From Heterostelium multicystogenum (lineage: Eukaryota; Evosea; Eumycetozoa; Acytosteliales; Acytosteliaceae), in assembly GCA_003667245.1 (NCBI GenBank), contig RCNN01000417.1, forward strand, positions 1-16,258: DNA of 16,258 nt. Reading direction: 5' to 3'. Of the stretch, positions 1 to 9,144 are shown one piece after another. The translations under genes were made by a program, and so were the position numbers. Below the pieces are notes generated by a model. That model was not told where the DNA came from. It worked only from the letters and a program-made list of their open reading frames with translations, and ran no database searches. The first letter of the stretch is position 1. Each line of letters begins with the position of its first letter.

Positions 1-1294
1 CGCATCAGCGGGGCGTTCGATTTCGACTCGCCCCAACCGCTGCTGGAGTCGGTCGCCCAGCAGCAAGGCCTGATCTGGTACACCGATGGCCAGGTGCTTT
101 ACCTCTATGACGCCGACGAGGCGAAAAGCTCGGTAGTGACCCTGCGGCAAATCTCGGTCGACCCTCCTGCGCGGGTTCATGCGCCGTTCGGGGCTCGAAG
201 AGCGCGCGCTACCGCTGCGTGCGCAGTGGGGCGCGGGTGTTCTACGTGTCCGGGCCGCCGAACTTATGTCGACCATGTGCTGCGCCTGGCCCAACTGATG
301 GAACCGCCAGCGTGCGGAACTGCGCCTGGGGCCGCAGCGGATCGGGGTGGTGCAGGTGCTCAAACCCACGTTGCAGACCGCGAGTACAACATGGGCGACA
401 GAACCGTCACGGTGCCGGGCATGGCATCGATGATCGAAAAACTGGCTGGCCGTCGAGCAGGAGAGTGCGTCCCCGCGGCAACACCCGGATTACTGGCCGA
501 CAAGAATATCTCGGTGCTGGCGTACCCGGACACCAACAGCCTGCTGATCAAGGGCAAGCCCGCGCAGGTGAGCTTAATCGAAGGTCTGGTGGCAGAACTG
601 GACGTACCGAAGCGCGCGGTGGAGGTTTCGATGTGGCTGGTGGATGTGGCCCGCGATGAGCTCAAGAAGATCGGCGCGACCATGCACAAGGGGGCGGACA
701 AGCTTCAGCTACCCGGGTCATGGCACCCATCGAGGACGAAGCATTCATGCAGCGGATCACCGCCTTGGAGTTGCGCAGGCGAGCGAGGGTCACGACGTTG
801 CCGGTGATTCTCACCCAGGAGAATGTGCCCGCGGTTTTCAACGACAACCAGACGTTCTATCTGCCCGGCCGGGTGAAGAACACGACGAATGGCAACCGGT
901 GGTCTTTGGTACGCAGGGTCAGTGTTCTGCCGCGCTTCGCCGAGGCGAATGAAATCGAGATGCCTGCTCACCGTCGAGGATGGCCGCCAGATGGGCAAGG
1001 CTGCCAGTCGCGACAAACCCTCGGCGGGGTGGGAGCGGATGGGGATCAACACGGTGGTGCGTGTGGCTCCGGCAGGCGATTGCTGGTGGGGAATTTTCAG
1101 CGCGATACCGGCACAGCCTTGCTCGGACGCTACAACGGGCCCATGGCCACACAGTGTGCGATTGTTTGTGATTCAGGGCGACGGCGGTCGCAAATGTGCT
1201 GCATACCGCTGCCGAGCCGGGGCAGGCGCCGCCGTTGACGCGCTCCCAGCATGAGCAGGTGAAGCGGGCATTTAACCGGGTGACCGAAGGATAA
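1..1294 (+). CDS. sctC: Type III secretion outer-membrane secretin, InvG/SctC-like (5' truncated)
   Basis: Forms the outer-membrane ring of a type III secretion injectisome. The window opens inside the gene; about 430 codons up to a TAA at 1292-1294 remain. Seen in order: an N0-like segment (GLIWYTDGQVLYLYDA, from about 70), an N1 segment with FYVSGPP and YVDHVLRLAQLM (237-300), a segment with YNMGDRTVTVPGM (385-425), an N3-like segment (NSLLIKGKPAQVSLIEGLVAELDVPKRAVEVSMWL, shared broadly by secretins; 535-640), and the secretin domain with ENVPAVFNDNQTFYL, SVLPRFAE and LLVGNFQRDTGTALLGR (820-1130). The FYVSGPP and FNDNQTFY blocks resemble the InvG/YscC/HrcC family, and the neighbours favour the SPI-1 type. 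The frame changes about eight times within 1.3 kb, so the protein can only be read piecewise. The density of breaks resembles that in neighbouring pyrD, so I infer sequencing error, not decay. Which T3SS subfamily it belongs to is less certain than its being a secretin. Confidence 0.78.
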
Positions 1295-1457
1295 AGAACG
1301 TTTGGTGGCGCCCCTGGGCGGGCATCGCCGAAAGGTCCTACGTGCCCAGTCTGAAAAAATCAGTGGCCTATGGGGTTTTTTCCTCTCCTATACAGCGAAG
1401 TGGGCTTTTTATAGTCGCGACCTTCAGGAAACCAGTGTTGGAAGGTGAGTTGGGTGC

Positions 1458-1463
1458 GGAGGT
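1458..1463 (+). promoter_or_regulatory. Shine-Dalgarno GGAGGT deciding the start of the HilA-like gene
   Basis: A full-consensus GGAGGT lies 4 bases before the ATG at 1468. It favours that ATG over the GTG at 1342, which is in the same frame but has no visible ribosome-binding site and would add residues unlike a winged-helix domain. Confidence 0.6.
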
Positions 1464-1467
1464 ACGA

Positions 1468-1797
1468 ATGGCCGTGGTGAACGATGGGGTACTGGCTACC
1501 CCCATGGTCTTTGAGCGCTGGACGTTGCACGGTGACGGTAGATTGACCAGTGAAGACTCGGATATTCAAACTCCCGCCCAAGGAGTGGCAGGGTGTTGCG
1601 CCTGTTGCTGTCCTCGGCCGGAGTGCTGGTGAACAAAGGACCACTTGCTGGAACAGGCATGGCCCCATAACGAGGCCACGGAAGAGTCCCTGACCCGTTG
1701 CATCTGTTCGCTGCGCAAATATTTGAAGGGCGGCAAAGGGCCTGATCAAGACGGTATACCGGCAAAGGGTACCGGGTGACCTGTGCAGTCAGGGTGA
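1468..1797 (+). CDS. Short HilA-like OmpR-type winged-helix regulator of the T3SS
   Basis: Probable DNA-binding activator of the adjacent secretion genes. Read across single-base breaks, it shows the OmpR/HilA/CadC winged-helix pattern: an N-terminal beta strand (FERWTLHGDGRL), WQVLRLLLSSAGVLVNK, then LLEQAWP, ATEESLTRCICSLRKYL as the recognition helix, and a C-terminal wing ending TVYRKGYRV. Frame breaks lie near 1581, 1592, 1638, about 1738 and 1763; all are extra bases, mostly in G runs. The frame at the wing stays open into the following gene. Removing one G from the run at 1792-1794 would create a TGA at 1797 and give about 107 residues, DNA-binding domain only. Salmonella HilA is much longer and carries a C-terminal TPR-type region, so this would be a minimal version. 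Position between an InvG-like and an IagB-like gene supports the HilA relationship. The 3' end is inferred. Confidence 0.66.
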
Positions 1798-1847
1798 CCA
1801 GCCTGACGGTGGGCGCTGTCTGTTTCCACCTGCGGTCGGGGGCTGGC

Positions 1848-2311
1848 ATGAGCAGCGCCCGGTGCAAGGGGGCGCTGCTGCTGATGCTCACGCTCGGCTT
1901 CGGCAATGAAGCCGGGCGTATTGCTGGGCCGAGGCTGCCAGCCGATACGGCATGGAGCCGGAATTGTTGCAGGCCATCGCCGCGGTGGAGTCGGGCTACC
2001 GCGCCAAGGCCATGAATTACGCCAACAACAACGGCACCCGTGATATCGGGCTGATGCAAATCAACAGCATTCCACCTGCCGCGCCTGCTCAAGGAGGGCA
2101 TTACCGAGCAGCGCTTGCTGGATGAGCCTTGCCTGTCGGTGGAGGTGGGGCGTCGATCCTTGCCGACTTCGTCAAACAGTTCGGCTACAACTGGACGGCG
2201 ATCGGTTCCTACAATGTGGGCGGCGGGCCCGGGCCTCAGCGTGAGGCCCTGCGTCTTCGCTATGCGCAAAAAATCTGGGCCCGCTATGAAGGAACTGATG
2301 ACGCACCGTAA
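1848..2311 (+). CDS. iagB: IagB-like T3SS-associated lytic transglycosylase
   Basis: Small periplasmic SLT-type lytic transglycosylase that locally opens peptidoglycan for assembly of the secretion apparatus. The ATG at 1848 begins a signal-peptide-like segment ([12 protein letters not shown]). The mature part shows [26 protein letters not shown] with the catalytic Glu of the ES pair, [14 protein letters not shown], a hydrophobic [13 protein letters not shown] segment and AIGSYNVGG. These are the usual SLT family blocks. Frame breaks near 1918, 2072 and 2147 net minus one base; allowing for them gives about 154 residues, normal for IagB/IpgF proteins. In Salmonella SPI-1 iagB follows hilA, the same order as here. 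There is no strong ribosome-binding site before 1848, so translational coupling to the upstream gene is possible. Confidence 0.82.
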
Positions 2312-2357
2312 CTGACGATTTGGACGGCACGCCTCGCATGCAGCCCGTCACCCCGCC

Positions 2358-2363
2358 TATAAT
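2358..2363 (+). promoter_or_regulatory. Candidate -10 box of the pyrD promoter
   Basis: A consensus TATAAT lies 39 bases before the pyrD ATG, in the gap after iagB. No good -35 hexamer is seen 16-18 bases upstream, so this is only a candidate. Its presence agrees with pyrD being transcribed separately from the T3SS genes. Confidence 0.38.
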
Positions 2364-2402
2364 CGCCGCCACCTTTCGCCGCCATCCGAGTCAAGCCCGC
2401 CC

Positions 2403-3434
2403 ATGTAATACCCTGGCCCGCCAGCTGTTGTTCAAAACTCTCTCCGGAAACTTCCCACGATCTGTCCCTGGACTTGATTCGGTGCCGGTGGCCGCCTGGG
2501 GCTCAATGGCCCTGGTGTGCAAGGCCCCGGCGAAAATGCCGGTGTCGGTGATGGGGCTCGATTTCCCCAACCCGGTAGGCCTGGCTGCGGGTTTGGACAA
2601 AAACGGTGCGGCCATCGACGGTTTTTGCGCAGCTGGGTTTTGGCTTTGTCGAAATCGGCACCGTGACCCCACGGCCGCAGGCCGGCAACCCGAAGCCGCG
2701 GATCTTCCGCCTGCCGGAAGCCGAGGCGATCATCAATCGCATGGGCTTCAACAACCTGGGTGTGGATAACCTGCTGTCACGGGTTCAGGCGGCGAGTACA
2801 CCGGTATCCTCGGGATCAATATCGGCAAGAACTTCGACACGCCGGTGGAGCGTGCGGTGGATGACTACCTGATTTGCCTGGACAAGGTCTACGCCCACGC
2901 CAGCTACGTCACGGTCAACGTCAGCTCACCGAACACCCCGGCCTGCGCAGCCTGCAGTTTGGCGACTCCCTCAAGCAACTGCTCGAAGCCTTGCGCCAGC
3001 GCCAGGAAGATTTGGCTGTGCGCCACGGCAAGCGTGTGCCCCTGGCAATCAAGATTGCCCCGGACATGAACGACGAAGAGACCGTACTGGTGGCCCAGGC
3101 CCTGGTGGATTCGGGCATGGATGCGGTGATCGCTACCAACACCACCCTGAGCCGCGTCGGTGTCGAAGGCCTGGCGTATGGTGACGAAGCGGGCGGCCTG
3201 TCCGGTGCGCCGGTTACGCGACCAGAGCACCCACATCGTCAAGGGTGCTGGCGGCCGAGTTGGCAGGGCGCTTGCCGATCATTGCCGTGGGTGGCATCAC
3301 CGAGGGCAAAGCACGCGGCCGAAAAAATCGCCGCCGGCGCGAGCCTGGTGCAGTTGTACTCCGGCTTTATCTACAAGGGCCCGGCGTTGATTCGCCAGGC
3401 GGTGGATGCGATTGCGGCATTGCCGCGCGGCTGA
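2403..3434 (+). CDS. pyrD: Dihydroorotate dehydrogenase (quinone), class 2
   Basis: Oxidises dihydroorotate to orotate with FMN and membrane quinone, the fourth step of UMP synthesis, at the inner membrane. Read across breaks, it shows the class 2 N-terminal membrane helix region (LARQLLFK), [58 protein letters not shown] with the catalytic serine region typical of class 2 enzymes, [24 protein letters not shown] and [13 protein letters not shown] for FMN phosphate binding. Length is about 342 residues, as usual. The apparent stop directly after the ATG (ATG TAA) is removed by deleting one A. Other breaks lie near 2434, 2485, 2512, 2622-2626 (five Ts for four), 2795, 2940, 3215, 3246 and 3309. 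It ends convergently with rmf. Confidence 0.97.
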
Positions 3435-3450
3435 CAACAGGCAATAAAAA

Positions 3451-3469
3451 GGGCTCCTTGAAGGAGCCC
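3451..3469 (-). terminator. Rho-independent terminator for rmf
   Basis: A perfect 9-bp inverted repeat (GGGCTCCTT / AAGGAGCCC, one-base centre) is followed on the minus strand by TTTTTATTG. The T tract lies on the rmf side only; on the plus strand no T run follows. It sits 17 bases after the pyrD stop, so the hairpin could still protect the pyrD 3' end. A small GGGC-cgaa-GCCC hairpin adjoins it at 3472-3483. Confidence 0.7.
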
Positions 3470-3554
3470 CTGGGCCGAAGCCCGCCGCCCGGATGGGGCG
3501 TGCGTGGTTAAGTGGTTGCGTATTCGTGCTGGTGTCGGAATTAAATGCCCTTGA

Positions 3555-3772
3555 TTAGCCGACGGCGTGAAGTTCGTTGAGTCTGTGGATTCCCGCAGTG
3601 CCAGTCATACCGTCCCAGTTGTCGCCGCGTCCTTCTCGCCAGCCGTTGATCCAGGCTTGGCGTACCGACGGTAGAGTAAAATGGGCAAAGCTCACGGGAT
3701 TTGCCATGAACGCCATATTGATATCCGCGTAAAAATGCTCTTTCCAAACGGATCACGCTTAAGTCTTCTCAT
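3555..3772 (-). CDS. rmf: Ribosome modulation factor
   Basis: Small basic protein that binds 30S subunits and drives 70S to 100S ribosome dimerisation (hibernation) in stationary phase. Start ATG at 3772-3770, preceded by a GAGGG-type ribosome-binding site; stop TAA at 3557-3555. Read across two breaks, it starts MRRLKRDP and continues with LERAFLRGYQYGVHGKSREL, CPF, then WINGWREGRGDNWDGMTGTAG and LNELHAVG, all hallmarks of RMF. Removing one extra T near 3745 and one near 3675 gives 71 residues, the usual Pseudomonas length. It is transcribed toward pyrD and away from rlmKL. The long structured leader upstream suggests post-transcriptional control. Confidence 0.95.
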
Positions 3773-3812
3773 AGGGGTGTTTCCCTCACTTGTTGACTGT
3801 CTTGATATCCTT

Positions 3813-3900
3813 CGGCCTCGTCCGAGGCCGGGCAGAGTTTTTCTGCCGTTGGTGCGCTCGCTGCCGGCGTGGCGAGCTATGTGTCGGCGTCGTTACGGCG
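3813..3900 (-). ncRNA. Structured 5' leader of rmf (candidate rmf RNA motif)
   Basis: Between rmf and its likely promoter lie three consecutive inverted repeats on the transcribed minus strand. They are an 8-bp perfect stem (3813-3820 with 3823-3830), a 6-bp stem GGCAGA/TCTGCC (3831-3836 with 3842-3847), and GCTCGC/GCGAGC (3856-3861 with 3872-3877). A GC-rich GGCG/CGCC region follows to 3900. A conserved 'rmf RNA motif' in Pseudomonas rmf 5' regions has been described in comparative work (established knowledge). I infer that this is that element from position and hairpin content; I could not align it to a covariance model. Boundaries are approximate. Confidence 0.5.
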
Positions 3901-4304
3901 CCAACCTGTTGTTGAGTTCTAACCAATAGGTCACATGGATTCAATGATCGTTTTGTCATAAGCACGTAACGATAACGAATGCTATAGCCATAAGCTGGGA
4001 TGGCTTTTCGCCCCTTTTATTGGGCAAACCCAGCTATGATGTGCCCTTCAAGAGGATGGGTTTAATCCTTTAGTGAGAATGTCCGCCTGTTGCAGTCGGT
4101 TATTATTCGACGAAGGGTCGGAATGTTTCTTCTTGTTGCTCCAAATACTTGAACTGCCCCGTCGATAAAGGCCCGAAAGGCGGTAGCCGGGGTGGAACGG
4201 CACATTCGTGCCACACGAGCGCTCTTCAAGAAAAGCGCTTGATTGAAAACCGAACGCGCGATGCGTCGCCCGTTCACTTATTGCTGAAAAGCCTGGAATG
4301 CCCC
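3901..4304. other. Intergenic region between the rmf leader and rlmKL
   Basis: Divergent control region of about 400 bases with no convincing coding sequence. It is more AT-rich than its surroundings at 3930-4080. A TATGAT (4035-4040) could be a -10 box for rlmKL, but I see no matching -35. The region just before rlmKL holds a hairpin, AGCGCT paired with AGCGCT (4218-4223 with 4234-4239), extended by two T-A pairs and not followed by a T run. The transcript leader before rlmKL could therefore exceed 200 bases. The frames open here look like chance: they lack family motifs. Confidence 0.45.
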
Positions 4305-6573
4305 ATGTCGGACCGTTTTGAACTCTTCCTCACCTGCCCCAAGGGCCTCGAAGGCCTGCTGATCGAGGAAGCCGTCGGGCTTGGCCTTGAGGAAGCCCGC
4401 GAGCACACCTCGGCCGTGCGCGGCATGGCCGACATGGAGACCGCCTACCGCCTGTGCCTCTGGTCGCGCCTGGCCAACCGCGTGTTGCTGGTGCTCAAGC
4501 GCTTCCCGATGAAGGACGCCGAAGACCTGTACCACGGGGTGCTGGACATCGAGTGGGAAGACCACATGCTCGCCGACGGCACCCTGGCCGTTGAATTCAG
4601 CGGCCATGGCTCGGGCATCGACAACACCCACTTCGGCGCGCTGAAGGTCAAGGATGCGATTGTCGACAAGCTGCGCACCCCGACCGGCGAACGTCCATCC
4701 ATCGACAAGATCAACCCGGACCTGCGCATCCACCTGCGCCTTGACCGTGGGCGAAGCGATCCTTTCCCTTGATTTGTCCGGCCACAGCCTGCACCAGCGC
4801 GGCTACCGCCTGCAGCAGGGCGCGGCACCGTTGAAAGAGAACCTGGCGGCGGCGATCCTGATTCGCTCCGGCTGGCCGCGCATCGCTGCCGAAGGCGGCG
4901 CGCTGACGGACCCGATGTGCGGCGTCGGTACCTTCCTGGTGGAAGGCGCGATTGATCGCCGCCGACATGGCGCCCAACCTGAACCGTGAGCTGTGGGGTT
5001 TCACCGCCTGGCTTGGCCACGTTCCGGCGCTGTGGAAAAAACTTCACACAGAGGCCAGCGAACGTGCCGCCATCGGCATGGCCAAGCCACCGCTGTGGAT
5101 TCGTGGTTACGAGGCGGATCCTCGCCTGATCCAGCCCGCCCGTAACAACATCGAACGCGCAGGCCTTAGCCACTGGATCAAGATCTACCAGGGCGAAGTC
5201 GGTACCTTCGAGCCGCGTCCGGACCAGAACCAGAAAGGCCTGGTGATCTGCAACCCGCCGTATGGCGAGCGTCTGGGTGATGAAGCCAGCCTGTTGTACC
5301 TCTATCAGAACCTCGGCGAGCGTCTGCGCCAGGCGTGCCTGGCTGGGAAGCGGCGGTGTTCACCGGTGCTCCGGACCTGGGCAAGCGCATGGGCATCCGC
5401 AGCCACAAACAGTATTCGTTCTGGAACGGCGCCTTGCCGTGCAAATTGCTGCTGATCAAGGTCACCCCGGATCAGTTCGTCACCGGCGAGCGTCGCACCC
5501 CGGAACAACGCCAGGCCGAGCGCGAGCAAGCGGCCTACGACCAGGCGCCGACCGAGCCGCAAGAGCGCCAGTACAACAAGAACGGGAATCCGATCAAACC
5601 CGCCCCGGCCCCAGTGGTCGAGCAGGCGCGCTTGAGCGAAGGCGGGCAGATGTTTGCCAACCGCCTGCAAAAGAACCTGAAACTGCTGGGCAAGTGGGCC
5701 AAGCGCGAAGGCGTCGATTGCTACCGTGTGTACGATGCCGACATGCCGGAATACTCCATGGCCATCGACCTGTACCACGACTGGGTCCACGTCCAGGAAT
5801 ACGTGGCGCCGAAGTCGATTGACCCGGAAAAAGCTTCGGCACGCATGTTCGATGCCCTGGCGGCCATTCCCCAGGCGCTGGGCATCGACAAGAACCGTGT
5901 GGTGGTCAAGCGTCGCGAAACGCCAGAGCGGCACCAAGCAGTACGAGCGCCAGAGCGCCCAGGGCAAGTTCACCGAGGTCAGCGAAGGCGGCGTCAAGTT
6001 GCTGGTCAACCTGACCGATTACCTGGACACCGGCCTGTTCCTCGACCACCGTCCAATGCGCATGCGCATCCAGAAAGAGGCGGCCGGCAAACGCTTCCTC
6101 AACCTGTATTGCTACACCGCCACCGCCAGTGTGCACGCCGCCAAGGGTGGCGCGCGCAGCACCACCAGCGTCGACCTGTCGAAGACCTACCTGGACTGGG
6201 CGCGCCGCAACTTCTCCCTCAACGGTTTCTCCGACAAGAACCGCCTGGAGCAGGGCGACGTGATGGCCTGGCTGGAAGCCAGCCGCGATGAGTTCGACAT
6301 GATCTTCATCGACCCGCCGACCTTCTCCAACTCCAAGCGCATGGAAGGCATCTTCGACGTGCAACGCGACCACGTGCAGTTGCTGGACCTGGCCATGGCG
6401 CGCCTGGCACCGGGCGGCGTGTTGTACTTCTCGAACAACTTCCGCAAGTTCCAGCTGGAAGACAACCTCGTCGAGCGGTATGCCGTCGAAGAGATCAGCG
6501 ACACAAGACCATCGACCCGGATTTTGCGCGTAACGCCAAGATCCATCGGGCGTGGAAAATCACCGCGCGCTGA
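4305..6573 (+). CDS. rlmL: Bifunctional 23S rRNA methyltransferase RlmKL (m2G2445 and m7G2069)
   Basis: Fused enzyme that methylates two guanosines of 23S rRNA near the peptidyl transferase centre. The ATG at 4305 opens [19 protein letters not shown]; a THUMP domain follows (about residues 45-155). The RlmL methyltransferase domain has [12 protein letters not shown] and the NPPYGERLG motif (5252-5278). The C-terminal RlmK domain has [27 protein letters not shown], and [11 protein letters not shown] (from 6311). Stop TGA at 6571-6573. Breaks: extra G near 4750, extra T near 4953, missing G near 5343, extra A near 5918, missing A near 6505. The net is plus one base, leaving about 755 residues, normal for the fused form. 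It appears monocistronic, with its own terminator. Confidence 0.97.
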
Positions 6574-6586
6574 TCACTGCGTTCTG

Positions 6587-6628
6587 AAGCCGCAGGCCCG
6601 GATCATTCCGGCCTTGCGGCTTTTTTTT
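6587..6628 (+). terminator. Rho-independent terminator after rlmKL
   Basis: An AAGCCGCAGGCC arm pairs with GGCCTTGCGGCTT across an 11-base loop, with one bulged base, and is followed by eight Ts (6621-6628). The stem starts 14 bases after the rlmKL stop. This is a strong intrinsic terminator separating rlmKL from the diguanylate cyclase gene. Confidence 0.87.
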
Positions 6629-6714
6629 GCGCTGGTCAAACGCAAGTCCTGTGGCTATAACTTAGGACCTGGCCAAAGTGACGCACCCGCACGCTGGCGT
6701 TCCGAGTCTTGTCT

Positions 6715-9114
6715 ATGCCGCTGCATGCCGTCCGCCCGAAAATCCTAGGCTTTATCAGTGAGCAGGTGTCGGCGTGGCTGGTGGCGGTGGTGGTGTTGCT
6801 GGCCGGTATCGCGCTGACGATTGTCGTCGCCTGGGCCGCGTCCGAGCTTTACCAGCAGCAGATGCGCCAGCGCTTTTCAACTGCTGGTCAACGAGCGCTA
6901 CAGCCGTCTCCAGGAGCGTTTCGAGGACCAGGAACAACGCCTGGGCAGCCTGCGGCGGTTCTTCGTCAATTCAAATACAGTCTCGCGCAAAGAGTTCGAA
7001 GGGTTCGCGCAGCCCTTGCTGTTGCGTACCCGCGCCTATGCCTGGGCACCCCGGGTTTTGCGTGACCAGCGCGGTGCGTTCGAGAGCAGCAATCACGGCG
7101 GAGCGCGGTGCGAATTTCTCCATTCGTGAATTGAATGCGGCGGGCGAACTGACCCCGGCGACTGATCGCGATGAGTATGTGCCGGTGCTGTACAGCCAGA
7201 CCCAGAGCATTCTCGGCTCGCCGCTGGGTTTTGACCTGTTGGCCCAGCCACTGCGGCGCTCGACGGTGGAGCGTGCGCAACAGTCAGGGAAGATGGCGGT
7301 GTCCCAGCCCATGCAACTGGTGGGTGTGGAGCCGGCCTATGCCATGGGTGTATTGCTGGTGGCACCGGTCAGCGGGCACCGACGACACAAGTGCCCAACA
7401 GTGAACCTTACGGCTACGTCATGGCGGTGATCAGCATGCGCCAGCTGGTGGCCGATGGCTTGCCCAAGGCCGCACGGGACAACCTGGTGATGCAGATTGT
7501 CGACACCTCCGATGCAGAGCAACGGGTGTTGTACGAATCCAGCAACCCGTGGCAGACAGTGGACCTGGTGGCAGCACGCCGGCTGACGCTCGGCGACCAC
7601 GTCTACGCCTTGAGCCTGCGCCCCAGCCAGGTGTTCCAGCAGGGCAATCACTCGTCGCTGGTCAGTATCCTGGTCATGGGCAGCCTGCTGAGTGTGCTGC
7701 TCAGTGCGTTGCTCTACGTGGTGGTCAGCCAGCGCCAGCGCGCATTGAAGCTGGTGGAGCAGCGCACCGCCCAATTGCGTCAGCGGGAACAGGAACTGCG
7801 AGGCACCCACGGCCAACTGCGCAGCGTGCTCAATGCGGCCACCCAGGTGGCGATCATCGCGACGGACTTGCGCGGTGTGATCACCACCTTCAACGCCGGC
7901 GCCGAGCAGATGCTGGGCTTTGAAGCACAAGAGGTACTGGGCCACCTGACCCTCGAAAGCCTGCACCTGGCCCCCGAGCTGGAAGCCCGTGCCGCGCAAT
8001 TGAGCGCAATCCTCGGCAAGCGCGTCGCGCCAGCCCAGGCGATGCTGGTGGACAGCGCCGATGCAGTGCATGAGGCCCGCGAGTGGACGCTGGTACGCAA
8101 GGACGGCAGCCAACTGACGGTGAACATGCTCGCCACTGTTCTGCTGGACGAGCATGGCCTGTGGGTCGGGCACCTGGCGATCTGCCTGGATGTCACCGAG
8201 CAGAAGCGCGCCTATGAGGCACTGGCCGCGCGGGACCGCCTGCTGAAGAAACTCAGCGCCCATGTGCCCGGCGGTATTTTCCAGTTCATCCTGGAACCGA
8301 ACAATGTCTCGCGGTTCATTTATGCCAGCGATGGCATCCGCGACATCTACGAAATCGAGCCTGGGGTGTTGCAGCAGGATGCGCGAAAGGTCTTCGAGCG
8401 GATTCATCCGCTGGATGTCGAGCGGGTACGGGAGTCCATTCGCCTGTCCACCCTGCAACTGAGCCATTGGCGTGAAGAATACCGGGTGCAGTTGCCCCAT
8501 CGGGGGCTGCGCTGGGTTCGCGGTGAGGCGACGCCGGAAGAGCTGGCCGGTGGTGGTACGTTATGGCATGGCTATGTGTCGGATATTTCCGATCTCAAGC
8601 GGGTCGAGGAAGAGCTGCGGGCGCTGTCGATTACCGATTCCCTGACCGGCATTCATAACCGACGCTACTTCCAGGACCGGCTGAAGGCCGAGATGATCCG
8701 GGTCAAGCGTGCCTCGGGGCGTTGTCGGTGATCATGTTCGACATCGATCACTTCAAGCGCATCAACGACCAGCATGGTCACGCGGTGGGTGATGAAGTGC
8801 TCAAGGAGTTATGCCGGCGCATCAGCCAGCGGTTACGACGCACGGATGTGTTTTGCCGGCTGGGCGGCGAGGAGTTTGTGGTGCTGTGCGCCAATACCGA
8901 CGGCAGCCAGGCGTTCAGTGTTGCCCTGGAGTTGTGGCAGGCGTTGCGCGGTGAGCCGATGGAAGGTGTCGGCACGGTGACGGCGAGCTTCGGGGTCGCC
9001 AGTTGGCGGGTCGAGGAGGGCGTCGACAGCTTGTTGCTGCGGGCGGATTCGGGTGTCTATGCCGCCAAGCAGGCGGGCAGGGACAGAGTTGAGGCAGAGC
9101 GGGTGCTTGCCTGA
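6715..9114 (+). CDS. Membrane sensor diguanylate cyclase (CHASE-like periplasmic domain, PAS, PAS, GGDEF)
   Basis: Makes cyclic di-GMP in response to an unknown periplasmic or membrane signal. About 798 residues after allowing for breaks. Seen: a first membrane helix (VSAWLVAVVVLLAGIALTIVVAW, residues 19-41), a periplasmic region of about 270 residues whose RLQERFEDQEQRLGSLRRFF and pattern resemble CHASE domains, and a second helix (SILVMGSLLSVLLSALLYVVV, about 315-337). A short coiled linker follows, then one PAS (about 370-490) with ITTFNAGAEQMLGFEAQEVLG, and a second PAS_3-like fold (about 510-632) with WREEYRVQLPHRGLRWVRGE. The GGDEF domain follows. The active-site motif is GGEEF (8863-8877), and an RxxD inhibitory site (8836-8847) sits five residues earlier, so it looks catalytically active and product-inhibited. 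Breaks: extra T at 6874-6877, about 7086, about 7374, about 7393, missing G at 8716-8719. The CHASE call is the least certain part. Confidence 0.93.
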
Positions 9115-9144
9115 AGTGCACGGCCATTCAAGCTATTAGAGATC

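Noticed and set aside
1..3435. Decayed T3SS pseudogene cluster
   Set aside because: The housekeeping pyrD gene has the same density of breaks, and catalytic motifs are intact, so sequencing error is the simpler explanation.
3681..3929. Open plus-strand frame of 82 codons upstream of rlmKL
   Set aside because: It overlaps the start of rmf and its structured leader on the other strand, has no family motif and no ribosome-binding site.
4090..4260. Possible tRNA or small RNA in the rlmKL leader
   Set aside because: No cloverleaf, no T-psi-C-like GGTTCGA arm and no terminator with a T run could be found.
4149..4304. In-frame upstream extension of RlmKL to 4149
   Set aside because: The extra residues are unlike the family; [14 protein letters not shown] at 4305 is the normal RlmL start.
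7337..8500. Long 387-codon minus-strand frame opposite the diguanylate cyclase
   Set aside because: Antisense shadow of a GC-rich gene; the plus strand has clear PAS and GGDEF motifs.
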